This document shows positions 1 through 8,575 of a stretch of DNA of 12,500 nucleotides, piece after piece. Source of the DNA: Monoplex corrugatus (lineage: Eukaryota > Mollusca > Gastropoda > Littorinimorpha > Ranellidae); contig CM060312.1 in NCBI GenBank assembly GCA_030674185.1, positions 67,798,237-67,810,736 on the forward strand. Direction: 5' to 3'. The notes beneath the pieces were generated by a model, which had not been told where the DNA came from, did not search any database, and saw nothing but the letters and a program-made list of their open reading frames with translations. The first letter of the stretch is position 1, and each line of letters opens with the position of its first letter. The translations under genes were made by a program, and so were the position numbers.

Positions 1-507
1 AAGTTCAGACAGATAAGAGGGAGCGGAGCAAGTAAGAATTTTGTAACAGAGACAGCAACATTTGTATTTGATTCTTTGTTCAACTGGAAGCCAATGCAAC
101 TTTTTCAGAAGAGGAGAACATGACTGGGATCTAGGGGCTTTACAAACAAGCCTAGCTGCTGAATTCTGAACACGTTGGAGAGGTTGAATGACAACTGAAG
201 GGCAGCCGATTAGAATAGAATTACAGTAGTCCAAGCGTGAAAGAATATAAGAGGAAATAAGAGTTTTAGTGGCTTCCTCAGTAAGAAAGGGGCGGATAGA
301 AGCAATACGTCTTAGTTCCATATAAGAAAGCTGGCATATCTTAGTGACATGTTTTTGCATAGAAAGATCATGATCTAAAAGAACTCCTAAATCCCGGACA
401 CAGTCAGAAAATTCAATGGAACTAGAACCTATAGGGAGAGAAGAAGAAAGTGTGTTGATATCATGATGTGAGAAACGTATAGCGATTTGATTTAAAAACG
501 TGAACAG
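1..507 (-). mobile_element. LINE reverse transcriptase C-terminal fragment, frame open, runs off left edge
   Basis: The minus strand read from 507 to 1 is open for 169 codons, bounded upstream by a TAA at 508-510 and continuing past the window edge. Landmarks in order are VRDLGVLLD (residues 38-46), IRPFLT (71-76), SRLDYCNSIL (90-99), LQRVQNSAARL (110-120), LHWLPVEQRI (138-147) and APSYLSEL (162-169). They match the region after the catalytic YxDD motif in CR1/L2/jockey-group LINE reverse transcriptases. The catalytic palm should lie at higher coordinates, and nothing like it is there, so this is a 5'-truncated insertion. The first 12-15 residues fit the family less well and may be flank or follow a frameshift near 465. 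The open frame suggests a fairly recent insertion. The clade is not settled. Confidence 0.85.
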
Positions 508-510
508 TTA

Positions 511-548
511 ACAGTTAACACTTTAACGTGTACAGTTAACACTTTAAC
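511..548. repeat. Short direct repeat, 17 bp twice at 21-bp spacing
   Basis: The sequence ACAGTTAACACTTTAAC occurs at 511-527 and again at 532-548. GTTAAC is itself palindromic and a further GTTAAC precedes the first copy. The repeat lies right at the presumed 5' end of the minus-strand LINE fragment, so it may mark the insertion junction, but no target duplication can be assigned. Confidence 0.6.
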
Positions 549-1337
549 ATGGAGCTCACCGAAAAATTCATGAATGGTAAACACGATTTTGGTGAGTTAA
601 AGAGAAGCTAAGAATGTACAAGAACGTGACGCTCCTGGGATCAGGGAAAATCCACAAATAATCCACATCGTTTTTTAAGCCACAGGGGTTAAAGATGGGG
701 AAAAAGTCGCGGCTTATAGCCCGAACTTTACGGTAAATACTTTCTTGAACAAAGAAGTACAGCCACGATTATAGAACTGTTTGTAATGGGTACACATGGT
801 ATGTCGAAAGACAACAGTTTGGATCAAACCATCGACCAATGAATATGCATAATTAACCAGAGGCGTTATTATGTGCCTAGGCCTACACAGTGTGAGAGGG
901 AGGGAGGTTCTGGGTAAACGATCACAGTGGGGAGGGGGATGTATGTAAACTAAGTACTGGTCTTCTTATGTACACAGAAGTTCTGTTACTTGGTATGTTT
1001 GTCCGTCTGTTGGAAGAGGGAGGACATATGTAGACAGTAAGCCTCAATTGATGTGAGGGACAGGGGTGGTGGTGGAGTTTTACAGGGTTTGAACTCTGAC
1101 CATGCATGTAACAGGCACCTTTAGTCCAGCCGTGAACGCCGACCATACATGGCATTACCTGACTTGGTTGACTTAGCCCTACATGCCGGGTGTAAGTAGT
1201 TGCACTGAAGTACTCGCTCAATAGCTTGCAGTTGGTAACTTGTGTAACCAGAGAACTGGTGTAGTGCTCAAATTGATCTGCTGTTTTTCTGTGACAGAAC
1301 ACTGATCGACTTGGCTTACATGATATTTGACGAGCAT
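549..1337. other. Gene-free stretch, nothing recognised
   Basis: No exon with a convincing protein family and splice borders was found on either strand. A 126-codon minus-strand frame at 922-1302 has no recognisable motif, and its composition looks like translated non-coding DNA. The part around 690-735 has the feel of a dispersed repeat, but I cannot assign it. Confidence 0.4.
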
Positions 1338-1640
1338 ATTTGATGTTCTAGTTGGTAGAGCCATGGGACTCAAGATCTGATACCTTGAGTTCAATCCCAG
1401 CCCTCAACATTAAAAACTGGCCTTGTTCGCTGCCCATCTTAATGTTTCCATCATTCTGGTGGTGTCAGCTTAGTGTTTGAAAGGTCCCTCCTCCCATTTC
1501 CCCGTTCAAAGACCTTGCCAGCACATAGGGTTTTGTGCAGGCTCAGGAAATCTGTCAGATAATTGCATATGGAGTTGTCTGAGCGCGGTGAATTCCTCTT
1601 GAAATAACTCAATTAACTCCAATTTGATGTCCGGCGAGGG
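1338..1640 (+). mobile_element. SINE with tRNA-like head
   Basis: The head carries an A-box-like AGTTGGTAGAGC at about 1352 and a B-box-like GAGTTCAATCCC about 30 bp later, the layout of an internal RNA polymerase III promoter derived from a tRNA. Arm pairing is too damaged for a working tRNA. The body runs on to a block at 1565-1608 containing GCATATGGAGTTGTC and GAGCGCGG. This is a diverged version of the 3' block in the copies at about 5550-5605 and 6422-6470. The exact ends are uncertain. Confidence 0.65.
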
Positions 1641-1687
1641 AGTCCTGACAGTGGTGGGTCTGCACATAATTATTCTGACCTGAGAGA

Positions 1688-1883
1688 TTAACCCTTTGAC
1701 TCCTGCACCCTGTCCACCAGCATCCTGCATTATCAACCACCATGCGAGCAATGCAAAAACTTAACCCTTTGATTCCCTCACCCTGTCCACCAGCTTCCTG
1801 CAGGAAGCTGTTGGGTAGGGTGAGAGAGTGAAAGGGTTAAGTTTTTGCAGTTGGTAGGCGGGGTGCGGGAGTCAAAGGGTTAA
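1688..1883 (+). mobile_element. TTAA-flanked nested-palindrome MITE, copy 1
   Basis: The element starts TTAACCCTTTGACTCC at 1688 and ends with the inverse, GGAGTCAAAGGG-type sequence plus TTAA (1880-1883). That leaves 188 bp between the TTAA borders. TTAA targets and CCC...GGG ends are the hallmark of the piggyBac superfamily, so a non-autonomous piggyBac-like element is the best inference. No transposase is present. A second TTAA-bordered hairpin (1761-1840) sits inside, between GCAAAAACTTAA and TTAAGTTTTTGC. The left arm (1692-1760) is longer than the right (1841-1879), which defines the orientation. Confidence 0.8.
1761..1840. repeat. Inner hairpin of MITE copy 1
   Basis: Two 40-bp arms meet at the centre CCTGCAGG, with AGCTTCCTGCAGGAAGCT as a perfect core. 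About six mismatches separate the arms. Both ends are TTAACCCTTT in inverse orientation, so the inner hairpin repeats the termini of the outer element. Confidence 0.85.
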
Positions 1884-1904
1884 TCATATGTCCACCCTTT
1901 ACTT

Positions 1905-2750
1905 CTCAGGCGATCGCCGGGAAGAGTTGATCTAGGCGCTCCCCAGACACGCTGATGGAACTGACTCTGACCTTTCCATAGACAGACAGATTTAGACTGC
2001 GTGAGAACCCATAGCTGACAACTGACCAAGATGGCGATGTACAGCGCCTGCATCATCAGCACTCTACTGTATGGCAGCGAAACATGGACAGCATGTGCCA
2101 AACAAGAACAAAAGCTGAACATCTCCCCTTGCACTGCCTTCACCGCGTCCTTGGCATAAAAAAACAACAACAGACAACAACAACAACAATAACAACAACA
2201 AAAACAACCAAACACCCAGGTCCTAGCATGCGCTGGTCTCCCCACATGCACACCCTACTCAGACGATGAAGGCTGCGCTGGCTTGGCCATGTGCGTCGGA
2301 TGGAAGATGGACGTATCCCAAAGGATGTTCTATTCGGTGAAGTAATCTCCGGCAAGAGATCTGTTGGCCGCCCCCAGCTACGATACAAAAACGTCTGCAA
2401 GCGCGATATGAAAGCTCTGGACATCAACACAGAGAGTTTGGAAGATGCAGCAGCCGACCGCAACAAATGGAGCAGTGTGATCCAGCAACAACTTAGGTCG
2501 GGGTAAAAGAAGATTCAGACCTTTGTTCAGGAAAACAGAGTCAGGCGGAAAGCAAGCTCATGTGAAGGCAATCCCATGGCCAGCTTCCATACATGCACCC
2601 AATGTCGCAGAGATTGCCTTTCCCGCATTGGCCTTACCAGCCACAGCCGACGCTGCTCCAGAGGCGTCAACATGACTAGATACGAAAGAGTGCACATCAA
2701 CCACAGTCTTCGTCGACAGACGGAGGCCTACTGCTGTTACTACTACGTGT
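1905..2750 (+). mobile_element. Decayed LINE 3' end with C2HC zinc motif (LINE A)
   Basis: The 3' end of a LINE reverse transcriptase ORF with frameshifts and stops. Recognisable parts in order are TKMAMYSACIISTLLYGSETWT (about 2020-2095, split over residues), LHCLHRVLGIK, PNTQVLACAGLP (2208 onward), RLRWLGHVRRMEDGRIPKD, GKRSVGRPQLRYKNVCKRD, and a terminal zinc motif CTQCRRDCLSRIGLTSH followed by SRRC (pattern C-x2-C-x12-H-x3-C). Breaks seen are a one-base shift near 2115, a CAA tract at 2157-2207, a shift near 2245, a TGA at 2267-2269 and a TAA at 2504-2506. From 2270 on, only the TAA interrupts one frame until 2777. Short TAC-type repeats near 2735-2748 probably mark the 3' tail. The 5' limit is vague and the clade is not assigned. 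Confidence 0.85.
2157..2207 (+). repeat. CAA/AAC-rich tract inside LINE A
   Basis: An imperfect AAC repeat sits between the codons for LGIK and PNTQVLA. In related LINE proteins only about five residues (WQDxV type, from memory) separate those motifs, so the tract replaces or expands roughly 15 bp into about 51 bp. Confidence 0.75.
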
Positions 2751-3565
<815 letters not shown>

Positions 3566-3634
3566 TAACCTGGTTTTAGCCCTGATATGGCTCTAGTAGT
3601 CGGCTGGGCTATAAGCAATATGAACGTGAACAAA
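3566..3634 (+). mobile_element. Possible SINE 3' remnant
   Basis: The words CTGATATGGCTCTAG and GGCTGGGCTATAAGCAA are close to a SINE 3' end I recall as widespread in molluscs. No tRNA-like head is visible upstream, so this would be a 5'-truncated copy. The minisatellite starts directly after it. Confidence 0.4.
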
Positions 3635-4506
3635 CTTGCTTATTTTGATTTTCACTTACAAAACTAACTTGCTTTTTAAAAAAAAAGTATTTGACGCAAA
3701 TGACGTGCTTATTTTCATCTGTTTATTTATGCAACTGACTTGCTTATTTTGATGTTTATTCACGCAACTATCTTGCTTATTGTGATCTGTTTATATAAGC
3801 AACTAACTTTCTTATTGATTTATTCATGCAGCTAACTTGCTTATTGTGATATGTTTATTTACGAAACTAACTTGCTTGTTGTGATCTGTTTATTTATGCA
3901 GCTAACTTGCTTATTGTGATATGTTTATTCATGCAGCTAACTTGCTTATTGTGATATGTTTATTTACGAAACTAACTTGCTTGTTGTGATCTGTTTATTT
4001 ATGCAACTGACTTGCTTATTGTGATATGTTTATTTACGAAACTAACTTGCTTGTTGTGATCTGTTTATTCATGCAGCTAACTTGCTTATTGTGATATGTT
4101 TATTTACGAAACTAACTTGCTTGTTGTGATCTGTTTATTTATGCAACTGACTTGCTTATTGTGATATGTTTATTTACGAAACTAACTTGCTTGTTGTGAT
4201 CTGTTTATATTACGCAACTGACTTGTTTGATGTGATCTGTTTATTTGACGCAACTGACTTGCTTGTTGTGATCTGTTTATTTTACGCAACTGACTTGCTT
4301 GTTGTGATCTGTTTATTTTACGCAACTGACTTGCTTGTTGTGATCTGTTTATTTACGCAACTGACTTGTTTGATGTGATCTGTTTATTTGACGCAACTGA
4401 CTTGCTTGTTGTGATCTGTTTATTTTACGCAACTGACTTGCTTGTTGTGATCTGTTTATTTTACGCAACTGACTTGCTTGTTGTGATCTGTTTATTTACG
4501 CAACTG
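3635..4506 (+). repeat. 35/36-bp minisatellite, about 25 units
   Basis: Units begin CTTGCTTRTTGTGATMTGTT and end GCAACTGA, GAAACTAA or GCAGCTAA. The first six or seven units (3635-3870) are diverged and of uneven length. From 3836 to about 4185 a type with ATTGTGATATG (starts 3836, 3941, 4011, 4081, 4151) largely alternates with GTTGTGATCTG types, giving mostly 70-bp dimers. From 4222 the units are 36 or 35 bp and form a duplicated four-unit block. The 36-bp units keep one frame open with the 12-residue repeat LLVVICLFYATD. I regard that as a consequence of unit length, not a gene. Confidence 0.93.
4222..4506 (+). repeat. 143-bp higher-order duplication in the minisatellite
   Basis: Four units in the order D-E-E-E' (36+36+36+35 bp) fill 4222-4364, and the same order repeats from 4365. 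D is marked by CTTGTTTGATGTG and TTTGACG, E by TTTTACG, and E' has lost one T. The two blocks look nearly identical. Confidence 0.85.
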
Positions 4507-4537
4507 TTGTCGCCTTTCTTCTCCCTTATTCCCAAAG

Positions 4538-4786
4538 GCCAACCTCATCAGCTGTGGGGTCTGCGCCACCAATTGGGAAGACATAGTCACCAATATAGTA
4601 AGCTGGCGACAGCGGCACACTCAGGGCACATTTACATTTAAACAGCTTGGAACACTTGCTGTTCAACAGAATCGTGACAGGCAGAGGCAGAACCCAAGGC
4701 TGAAGGATTCCCTTCGATGTAGTGCCTGTGGAAGAACAGTTGCCCCTAGGATTGTTCTTGTCTCTCACATGAAGAGTCCATCTTAA
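4538..4786 (+). mobile_element. LINE ORF C-terminal fragment (LINE C)
   Basis: One frame is open through to a TAA at 4784-4786. It contains TNWEDIVTNIVSWR, which fits the WExxAxxRxxWR block near the end of LINE ORFs. About 40 residues later comes CSACGRTVAPRIVLVSH, a degenerate form of the terminal CxxCxRxxxxRIGLxSH zinc motif. No reverse transcriptase core remains. The left side abuts the minisatellite. The TAA lies inside the TTAA that starts MITE copy 2, so the original 3' end was probably displaced. It is related to LINE A in domain order but clearly diverged from it. Confidence 0.65.
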
Positions 4787-4915
4787 CCCTTTGACTTTAG
4801 CACCCTGTCCACTATCAGACTGCATTGCCAATCATGCTAGCAATGCAAAAACGTAACCCTATGAGTCAAAGGGTTTAAGTATTTGCAGCTCATGGATAGG
4901 GTATCAGATGGTTAG
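4783..4915 (+). mobile_element. Nested-palindrome MITE, copy 2, eroded
   Basis: It starts TTAACCCTTTGACTTTAGC, in the same orientation as copy 1, with GCACCCTGTCCAC and AGCAATGCAAAAAC at matching places. The inner core is only 26 bp (4853-4878, GTAACCCTATGAGTC then AAAGGGTTTAA) and is followed by AGTATTTGCAG. The right terminus has decayed to ATCAGATGGTTAG, so the closing TTAA reads TTAG (4912-4915). Confidence 0.7.
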
Positions 4916-5012
4916 CTATGTACTTCTCCTCAGTCATTCAACCTTTTTTTATACACACCGCTTCTCCCCAACATCTTCCAACATACACATTGGCCTACCG
5001 CAGGCATCAGGG

Positions 5013-5330
5013 AGAAGAGTGGCAGAATGGTTCAGATGTTCGACTGCCAATAACTAAACTCTAGGTTCCAGGGTTCGCTCCCCGTAGATGCCTCGGCTTT
5101 TCTCCTCAGTTTGACCGAAAAATCGAACTGAACGTCTAGTCCTTCAAAGGGGACAAAAAACGCGTCGGACCCGTGTGCCTTCTGGCTGCACAAGTTAAAG
5201 ATCCCACGGCAGTTGAAAATCGTGAAGAGCAGGGTATAAATATTTGGAAGCATAGGTTGATTTCCAGGTCCCACCGCTTGAAAACCAATAAGCCTTCTTG
5301 CCTTTCTGAAATCGTATTTAGAAAAATATG
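5013..5330 (+). mobile_element. SINE with Leu/Ser-tRNA-like head
   Basis: The head reads GTGGCAGAATGGTTCAGA (A box) at 5019-5036 and CCAGGGTTCGCTCCCCG (B box) about 35 bp later. The body contains ATCGAACTGAACGTCTAGTC and AAAGATCCCACGGCAGT, both of which match an abundant gastropod SINE as I recall it. The T-arm is mispaired, so it is not a working tRNA. The right end is approximate. Confidence 0.7.
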
Positions 5331-5452
5331 AATATGAACATGAATTTGAAGTGATGGAGAGGGGATGGGCGCCACAGTCGTGGTGCTGGACCCGGGAAAA
5401 GTTGCCACCTCACTCCCCTACGACCCAAGGGTTATGGAACTATAAGTTAGGA

Positions 5453-5612
5453 CCTCAGGACCTGGCTAGCTCATTGGTTTATGTGCAGACTTAAGGTTTG
5501 TGCCGTCATCATTCTGGTTTTCTCCATCACATGGCACCTGTGACGTTAGTGCATATGGAATTCATTCCGAGCGTGGAGACATCATCTTGAGAAATTGAAA
5601 TTGAAACTGAAA
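5453..5612 (+). mobile_element. SINE 3' part, copy B
   Basis: It begins CCTCAGGACCTGG and shares a long diverged similarity with 6338-6480, including ACCTGTGACGTTAGTGCATA, CATTCCGAGCG and GGAGACATCAT, and it ends in AAATTG/AAACTG words. No tRNA-like head adjoins it, so it is truncated. A minus-strand LINE fragment starts about 25 bp after its tail. Confidence 0.7.
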
Positions 5613-5637
5613 AAGCAGACATTCGTTCACATCATCA

Positions 5638-5907
5638 TCATGTGCCCTGCCACATGGCGTTGGCGACCATGGCCCTCCACACGAATCTATCCTCTATCGC
5701 TGCAAGTACATCTCCCACACTCTCTGTCTTCAGCCACTCTGCAAGTCCGTCCAATATTTTCTCCCTGGGTCTACAGCTTTCCTGTTGTGACCTGTTGTGT
5801 TCTAATTCCCCTTTCTTCATAATATGTCCTATAAATGTTGCTTGTCATTTCCTAATCTTCTTTATTAATGTTCTTTTTGTGTCTGCTTCCTTCAAGACAA
5901 TCTCGTT
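5638..5907 (-). mobile_element. LINE C-terminal fragment (LINE B1), truncated
   Basis: Read on the minus strand, the frame gives EIVLKEADTKRTLIKKIRK, then a TGA where an Arg codon would fit, then QATFIGHIMKKGELEH. After a shift it continues as CRPREKILDGLAEWL, ESVGDVLAAIEDR and WRAMVANAMWQGT, then a stop. An ATG repeat follows as the 3' tail (ATCATCATC on the plus strand). Compared with the second copy near 10374-10565 it lacks about 20 bp before RPREKIL. These are end-of-ORF motifs of a LINE different from LINE A. Its 5' side ends at an AAC tract. Confidence 0.8.
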
Positions 5908-5923
5908 TGTTGTTGTTGTTGTT
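5906..5923. repeat. TTG (AAC) tract at 5' end of LINE B1
   Basis: A short GTT run, reading AAC in the LINE's sense strand, sits directly upstream of the EIVL codons. No LINE sequence is recognisable beyond it. Confidence 0.6.
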
Positions 5924-6130
5924 TTGTTTGTTTTGATTTGTTTTTTCTTTTCTGTCCATGGAACTCTCAACATTCACATGCACACACATACCCATGTATG
6001 TCGGCCATTTTCAGCCATTATTTATCTGTTTCCTGTTGGTTTTGTGTTGGGTTTTCTGTCTTTGGTTGGTTGTTTTCTTTTCCCGTGTTGTGTTGAACCC
6101 AGTTGGTTTGCTTGTGTTTGAATTGGGCAG

Positions 6131-6294
6131 GTGAGTTTGCGCCTATACAAAAATGGCACCAGAGTGGTCGACGTAGTCTTTGACGGGACGGGAAGTAATG
6201 TGATGTCATGGATGACGCCATCACGCATCCTTCAATCTCCCTGGACGGATCTGTCGACCAGTCCCTCGGCTTATAATTATTTCGGTGTGAACGG
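6131..6294 (+). CDS. Internal exon of an unnamed, probably secreted protein
   Basis: A pyrimidine-rich stretch ends in GGGCAG at 6130, and the donor GGGTAAGT follows at 6295. The 164-bp exon is open in one frame (phase 0 in, phase 2 out) and encodes 54 residues: VSLRLYKNGTRVVDVVFDG at the start, then GSNVMSWMTPSRILQSPW and YNYFGVNG at the end. There is an N-glycosylation sequon (NGT) at residues 8-10 and no cysteine. A TGA at 6119-6121 closes the frame just upstream, which supports a splice start. The exon joins in phase to the exon at 9534. I recall similar uncharacterised secreted proteins in molluscs but cannot name the family. A function is not proposed. Confidence 0.7.
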
Positions 6295-6336
6295 GTAAGT
6301 GTATTATTGTTATTGTTTATTTGTTTTTAATCAACT

Positions 6337-6480
6337 TCCTCAGCACCTGGGCAGCTCATGGGCTCATATGCAGGCTTAATAAGGCTTGTATCATGATCAC
6401 CATGGCACCTGTGACGTTAGTGCATATAGAAGTCATTCCGAGCGCGGAGACATCATGTTGAGAAACTGAAACTGAAACCA
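6337..6480 (+). mobile_element. SINE 3' part, copy C, in intron 1
   Basis: A 5'-truncated relative of the copy at 5453-5612, starting CCTCAGCACCTGGGCAGC and running through ACCTGTGACGTTAGTGCATA and GAGCGCGGAGACATCAT to an AAACTG-type tail. It lies only about 40 bp after the exon donor. Confidence 0.75.
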
Positions 6481-6699
6481 AAACTGTTTTTCAATGAATT
6501 ATTTCTTTCACTTACAAGACAAAGACTTACTCAACGATTATTTTACTTACTATTTTCCACGTTTCTCTCTATGTTTGGTATTTTCGTATTGCTTTTTAGA
6601 TCATCTTTCTTTTTGGTTCTTAGTTTCTCTCCCATCCCCCATTCCCTGATATATCTGGTAAAAGAAGAAAAAAGCAAACAAGAATTTATTGCGTTGTTA
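6481..6699. other. Intron sequence, nothing recognised
   Basis: AT-rich and pyrimidine-rich intron sequence without exon borders or repeat motifs that I can assign. Confidence 0.5.
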
Positions 6700-7107
6700 C
6701 TGACAGGCACGGCGGCCCCGTGGGTAAACGTTGGGCAGCCAGTCAGAAGGTTCCGGGTTCGATCCCCCTGGACACCTTAACCTAGTGGGTAAAGGGTGGA
6801 GATTTTCCCAATTTCTCAGGTGTGCAGACCTGCCCAATGCCTAGACCTTTCCCGCCCACCCTCCCCCCCTCCTATCGTGTGTATAGAATGCAGAATATTA
6901 GACATGCACGTTCGGAGTTCCTGTACGTCATGACAGTCTCTGGTAGCTTATGGACACATGAAGACACCCAGCATACACGTCCACCGAAGAAGGAATATGT
7001 AGACTGCGCTGTAACATACCGCCTGCGTAGTGCAGGCAAAACAACGTGCATACACACACATATCCCAGAGTGATTGGAACGTAAAAAACAAACAAACAAA
7101 CAAACGA
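6700..7107 (+). mobile_element. Full-length-looking SINE with AAAC tail
   Basis: The head has GCGGCCCCGTGGGTAAACG (A-box region) and GGTTCCGGGTTCGATCCCCC (B box, about 6750-6769). The body contains GGTGTGCAGACCTGCCCA, CGTGTGTATAGAATGCAGA, ACACCCAGCATACACG and TGCGTAGTGCAGGC, then a tail of four to five AAAC units at 7083-7107. The order and wording match a common gastropod SINE as I recall it. The T-arm is mutated (CCCCCTGG), so it is not a tRNA gene. Confidence 0.75.
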
Positions 7108-7124
7108 AAAAACATCGACACCAA

Positions 7125-7290
7125 ATCATTATTATCATCGTCAGTACCACCGTTTTCATCATGACCACCAGCAGCATCGCCATCACTGGTAGCATTATCA
7201 TTATTACTATTACGTTTATCGTCGTCGTCATCATCATCATCATCGTCGTCGTCGTCGTGTCGTCATCATCATCGCCGTCGTCGTCGTCTC

Positions 7291-7378
<88 letters not shown>

Positions 7379-7380
7379 TA
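7125..7380. repeat. ATC trinucleotide array with TCG variants
   Basis: An imperfect region of ATC, GTC and TCG triplets (7125-7290) leads into a pure ATC run of about 29 units (7291-7378). It begins directly after the SINE tail. Poly-Met and poly-Ile frames across it are artefacts. Confidence 0.95.
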
Positions 7381-7440
7381 TCATTTAATCTCTAATCTCT
7401 CAACTTCGGAGGACAGTTGTGCCAAATGAAGAACAGTCAC

Positions 7441-7671
7441 GTAGTAACTCTGAGTCAGATCAAGTTCCTTCAGGAAAAACTAGACGTAGTAACCATCTGA
7501 GTCAGATCAAGTTCCTTTGGGAAAAACTAGACTTAGTAACTCTGAGTCAGATCAAGTTCCTTCAGGAAAAGCTAGACGTAGTAACTACCTGAGTCAGATC
7601 AAGTTCCTTCAGGAAAAGCTAGACATGGTATCTATCTGAGTGAGATCAAGTTCCTTCGTGGAAAATTAGAC
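7441..7671 (+). repeat. Tandem repeat, five units of 45 or 47 bp
   Basis: Units start at 7441, 7486, 7533, 7578 and 7625. Each contains CTGAGTCAGATCAAGTTCCT and ends AAAACTAGAC or close to it. Lengths run 45, 47, 45, 47, 47. The difference comes from two bases before CTGAG. The fifth unit is the most diverged (GAGTGAGATC, TTCGTGG). TGAGTCA is an AP-1-type core, present in the first four units, but no function can be claimed. Confidence 0.92.
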
Positions 7672-8002
7672 GTAGTGGCCAGCAGTTTCAAAGCGAGACA
7701 AATCACAGAATGCATACAGCAATGGTAGGAGATTACAAATGACAAAGAAATCATTAGTGTGGTTTAAGGCATTAACATTGAATTTAGTGAGAGACCCATT
7801 CAAGAAAAGCCCGCAAGAGAAATGCAGTTTTCAGAGGAAAAAACAAAACAAAACAGAATCATTGATACAGAGATTAAGGACTTGTTAATACAGTGGTTAT
7901 TGTAGAATGCCGTCACACACACGAGGAATAAGTATTCATCCATCCATTCTTCCCTTCGCTGGTCCCTCTATCCATGCTTCATTCCAGTTCTAAACTCACA
8001 AA
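7672..8002. other. Intron sequence, nothing recognised
   Basis: No exon, repeat or RNA signature was identified. An A-rich run begins near 7990 and leads into the inverted repeat. Confidence 0.5.
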
Positions 8003-8275
8003 ACAAGATCAGGAAAAAAAAAAACACGAAAAAAAAAAAGAACGTGTATTTAATACAACAAGACAAGACAGGCACAAATTTTCGGCCAACTGGCCTTTGT
8101 CAAGCGTAAGATCACAAACAAACAAACACCAGATACAAAAAATTAGGAGAAAAAGACTGAAACTTGTGACATTACGCTTGACAAAGGCCAGTTGGTCGAA
8201 AATTTGCGCCTGTTTCGTCTTATTGTATTAAATACACGTTTTATTATTTTTGCGTGTTTGGTTTTTTTTCTGGTT
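8003..8275. repeat. Long inverted repeat (foldback), 77-bp core arms
   Basis: 8041-8117 pairs with 8164-8240 as an inverted repeat with seven mismatches, leaving a 46-bp loop. Within the outer 69 bp of each arm the five differences are all transitions. A weaker A/T-rich extension outside the core reaches about 8003 and 8275. Each arm holds a small hairpin, GGCCAACTGGCC or its variant, next to an AAATTTTCG-type word. It could be a foldback transposon or two retroelement ends inserted head to head. A transcript through it would form a long hairpin. Confidence 0.9.
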
Positions 8276-8575
8276 CCTTTTTGCTTGAACGTGGGCAGTC
8301 ACACGTTTTTGGATTTCACAAAACAAGGTTCAAATATTTTAAGTGCTCACAGTTTCAGGCCAGCAACATGACTAAAGAGAGCAAAGCATTACTGTTCGGA
8401 ACAGGAACCGATGAATATTTTTGAACTGGTTCAATAATTCACCGAAGAATACCTCGTCGATAAAGATTGATGAAATTACTCGCCCACTTGTTTAGTTTGA
8501 TGGTTTGTTGGTGGTTAAATTAATGGACTGGTTGATAGTCTGCTTGTTTGCTGACTTGATTACATTGATAATTTA
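8276..8575. other. Intron sequence, nothing recognised
   Basis: AT-rich sequence with no exon borders or repeat family that I can assign. Confidence 0.5.

Noticed and set aside
922..1302. 126-codon minus-strand frame
   Set aside because: No recognisable motif or domain, and composition typical of translated non-coding DNA.
4166..4641. Frames with the 12-residue repeat LLVVICLFYATD
   Set aside because: The 36-bp units keep frame by length alone. The 35-bp units beside them break it, and no start, splice site or transcript signal supports a protein.
5642..6121. 159-codon plus-strand frame with hydrophobic stretches
   Set aside because: Its first half is the antisense of LINE B1 and the rest is pyrimidine-rich DNA before the exon acceptor, which translates to Phe, Val and Leu.
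6872..7388. Poly-Met minus frame and poly-Ile plus frame
   Set aside because: Products of the ATC array plus the body of the adjoining SINE.
7441..7671. CRISPR-like array
   Set aside because: Units are contiguous and similar over their whole length, with no unique spacers, and the genome is eukaryotic.
7974..8231. 85-codon plus frame across the inverted repeat
   Set aside because: It crosses both arms and the loop of the foldback, is Lys-rich from A runs and has no coding features.
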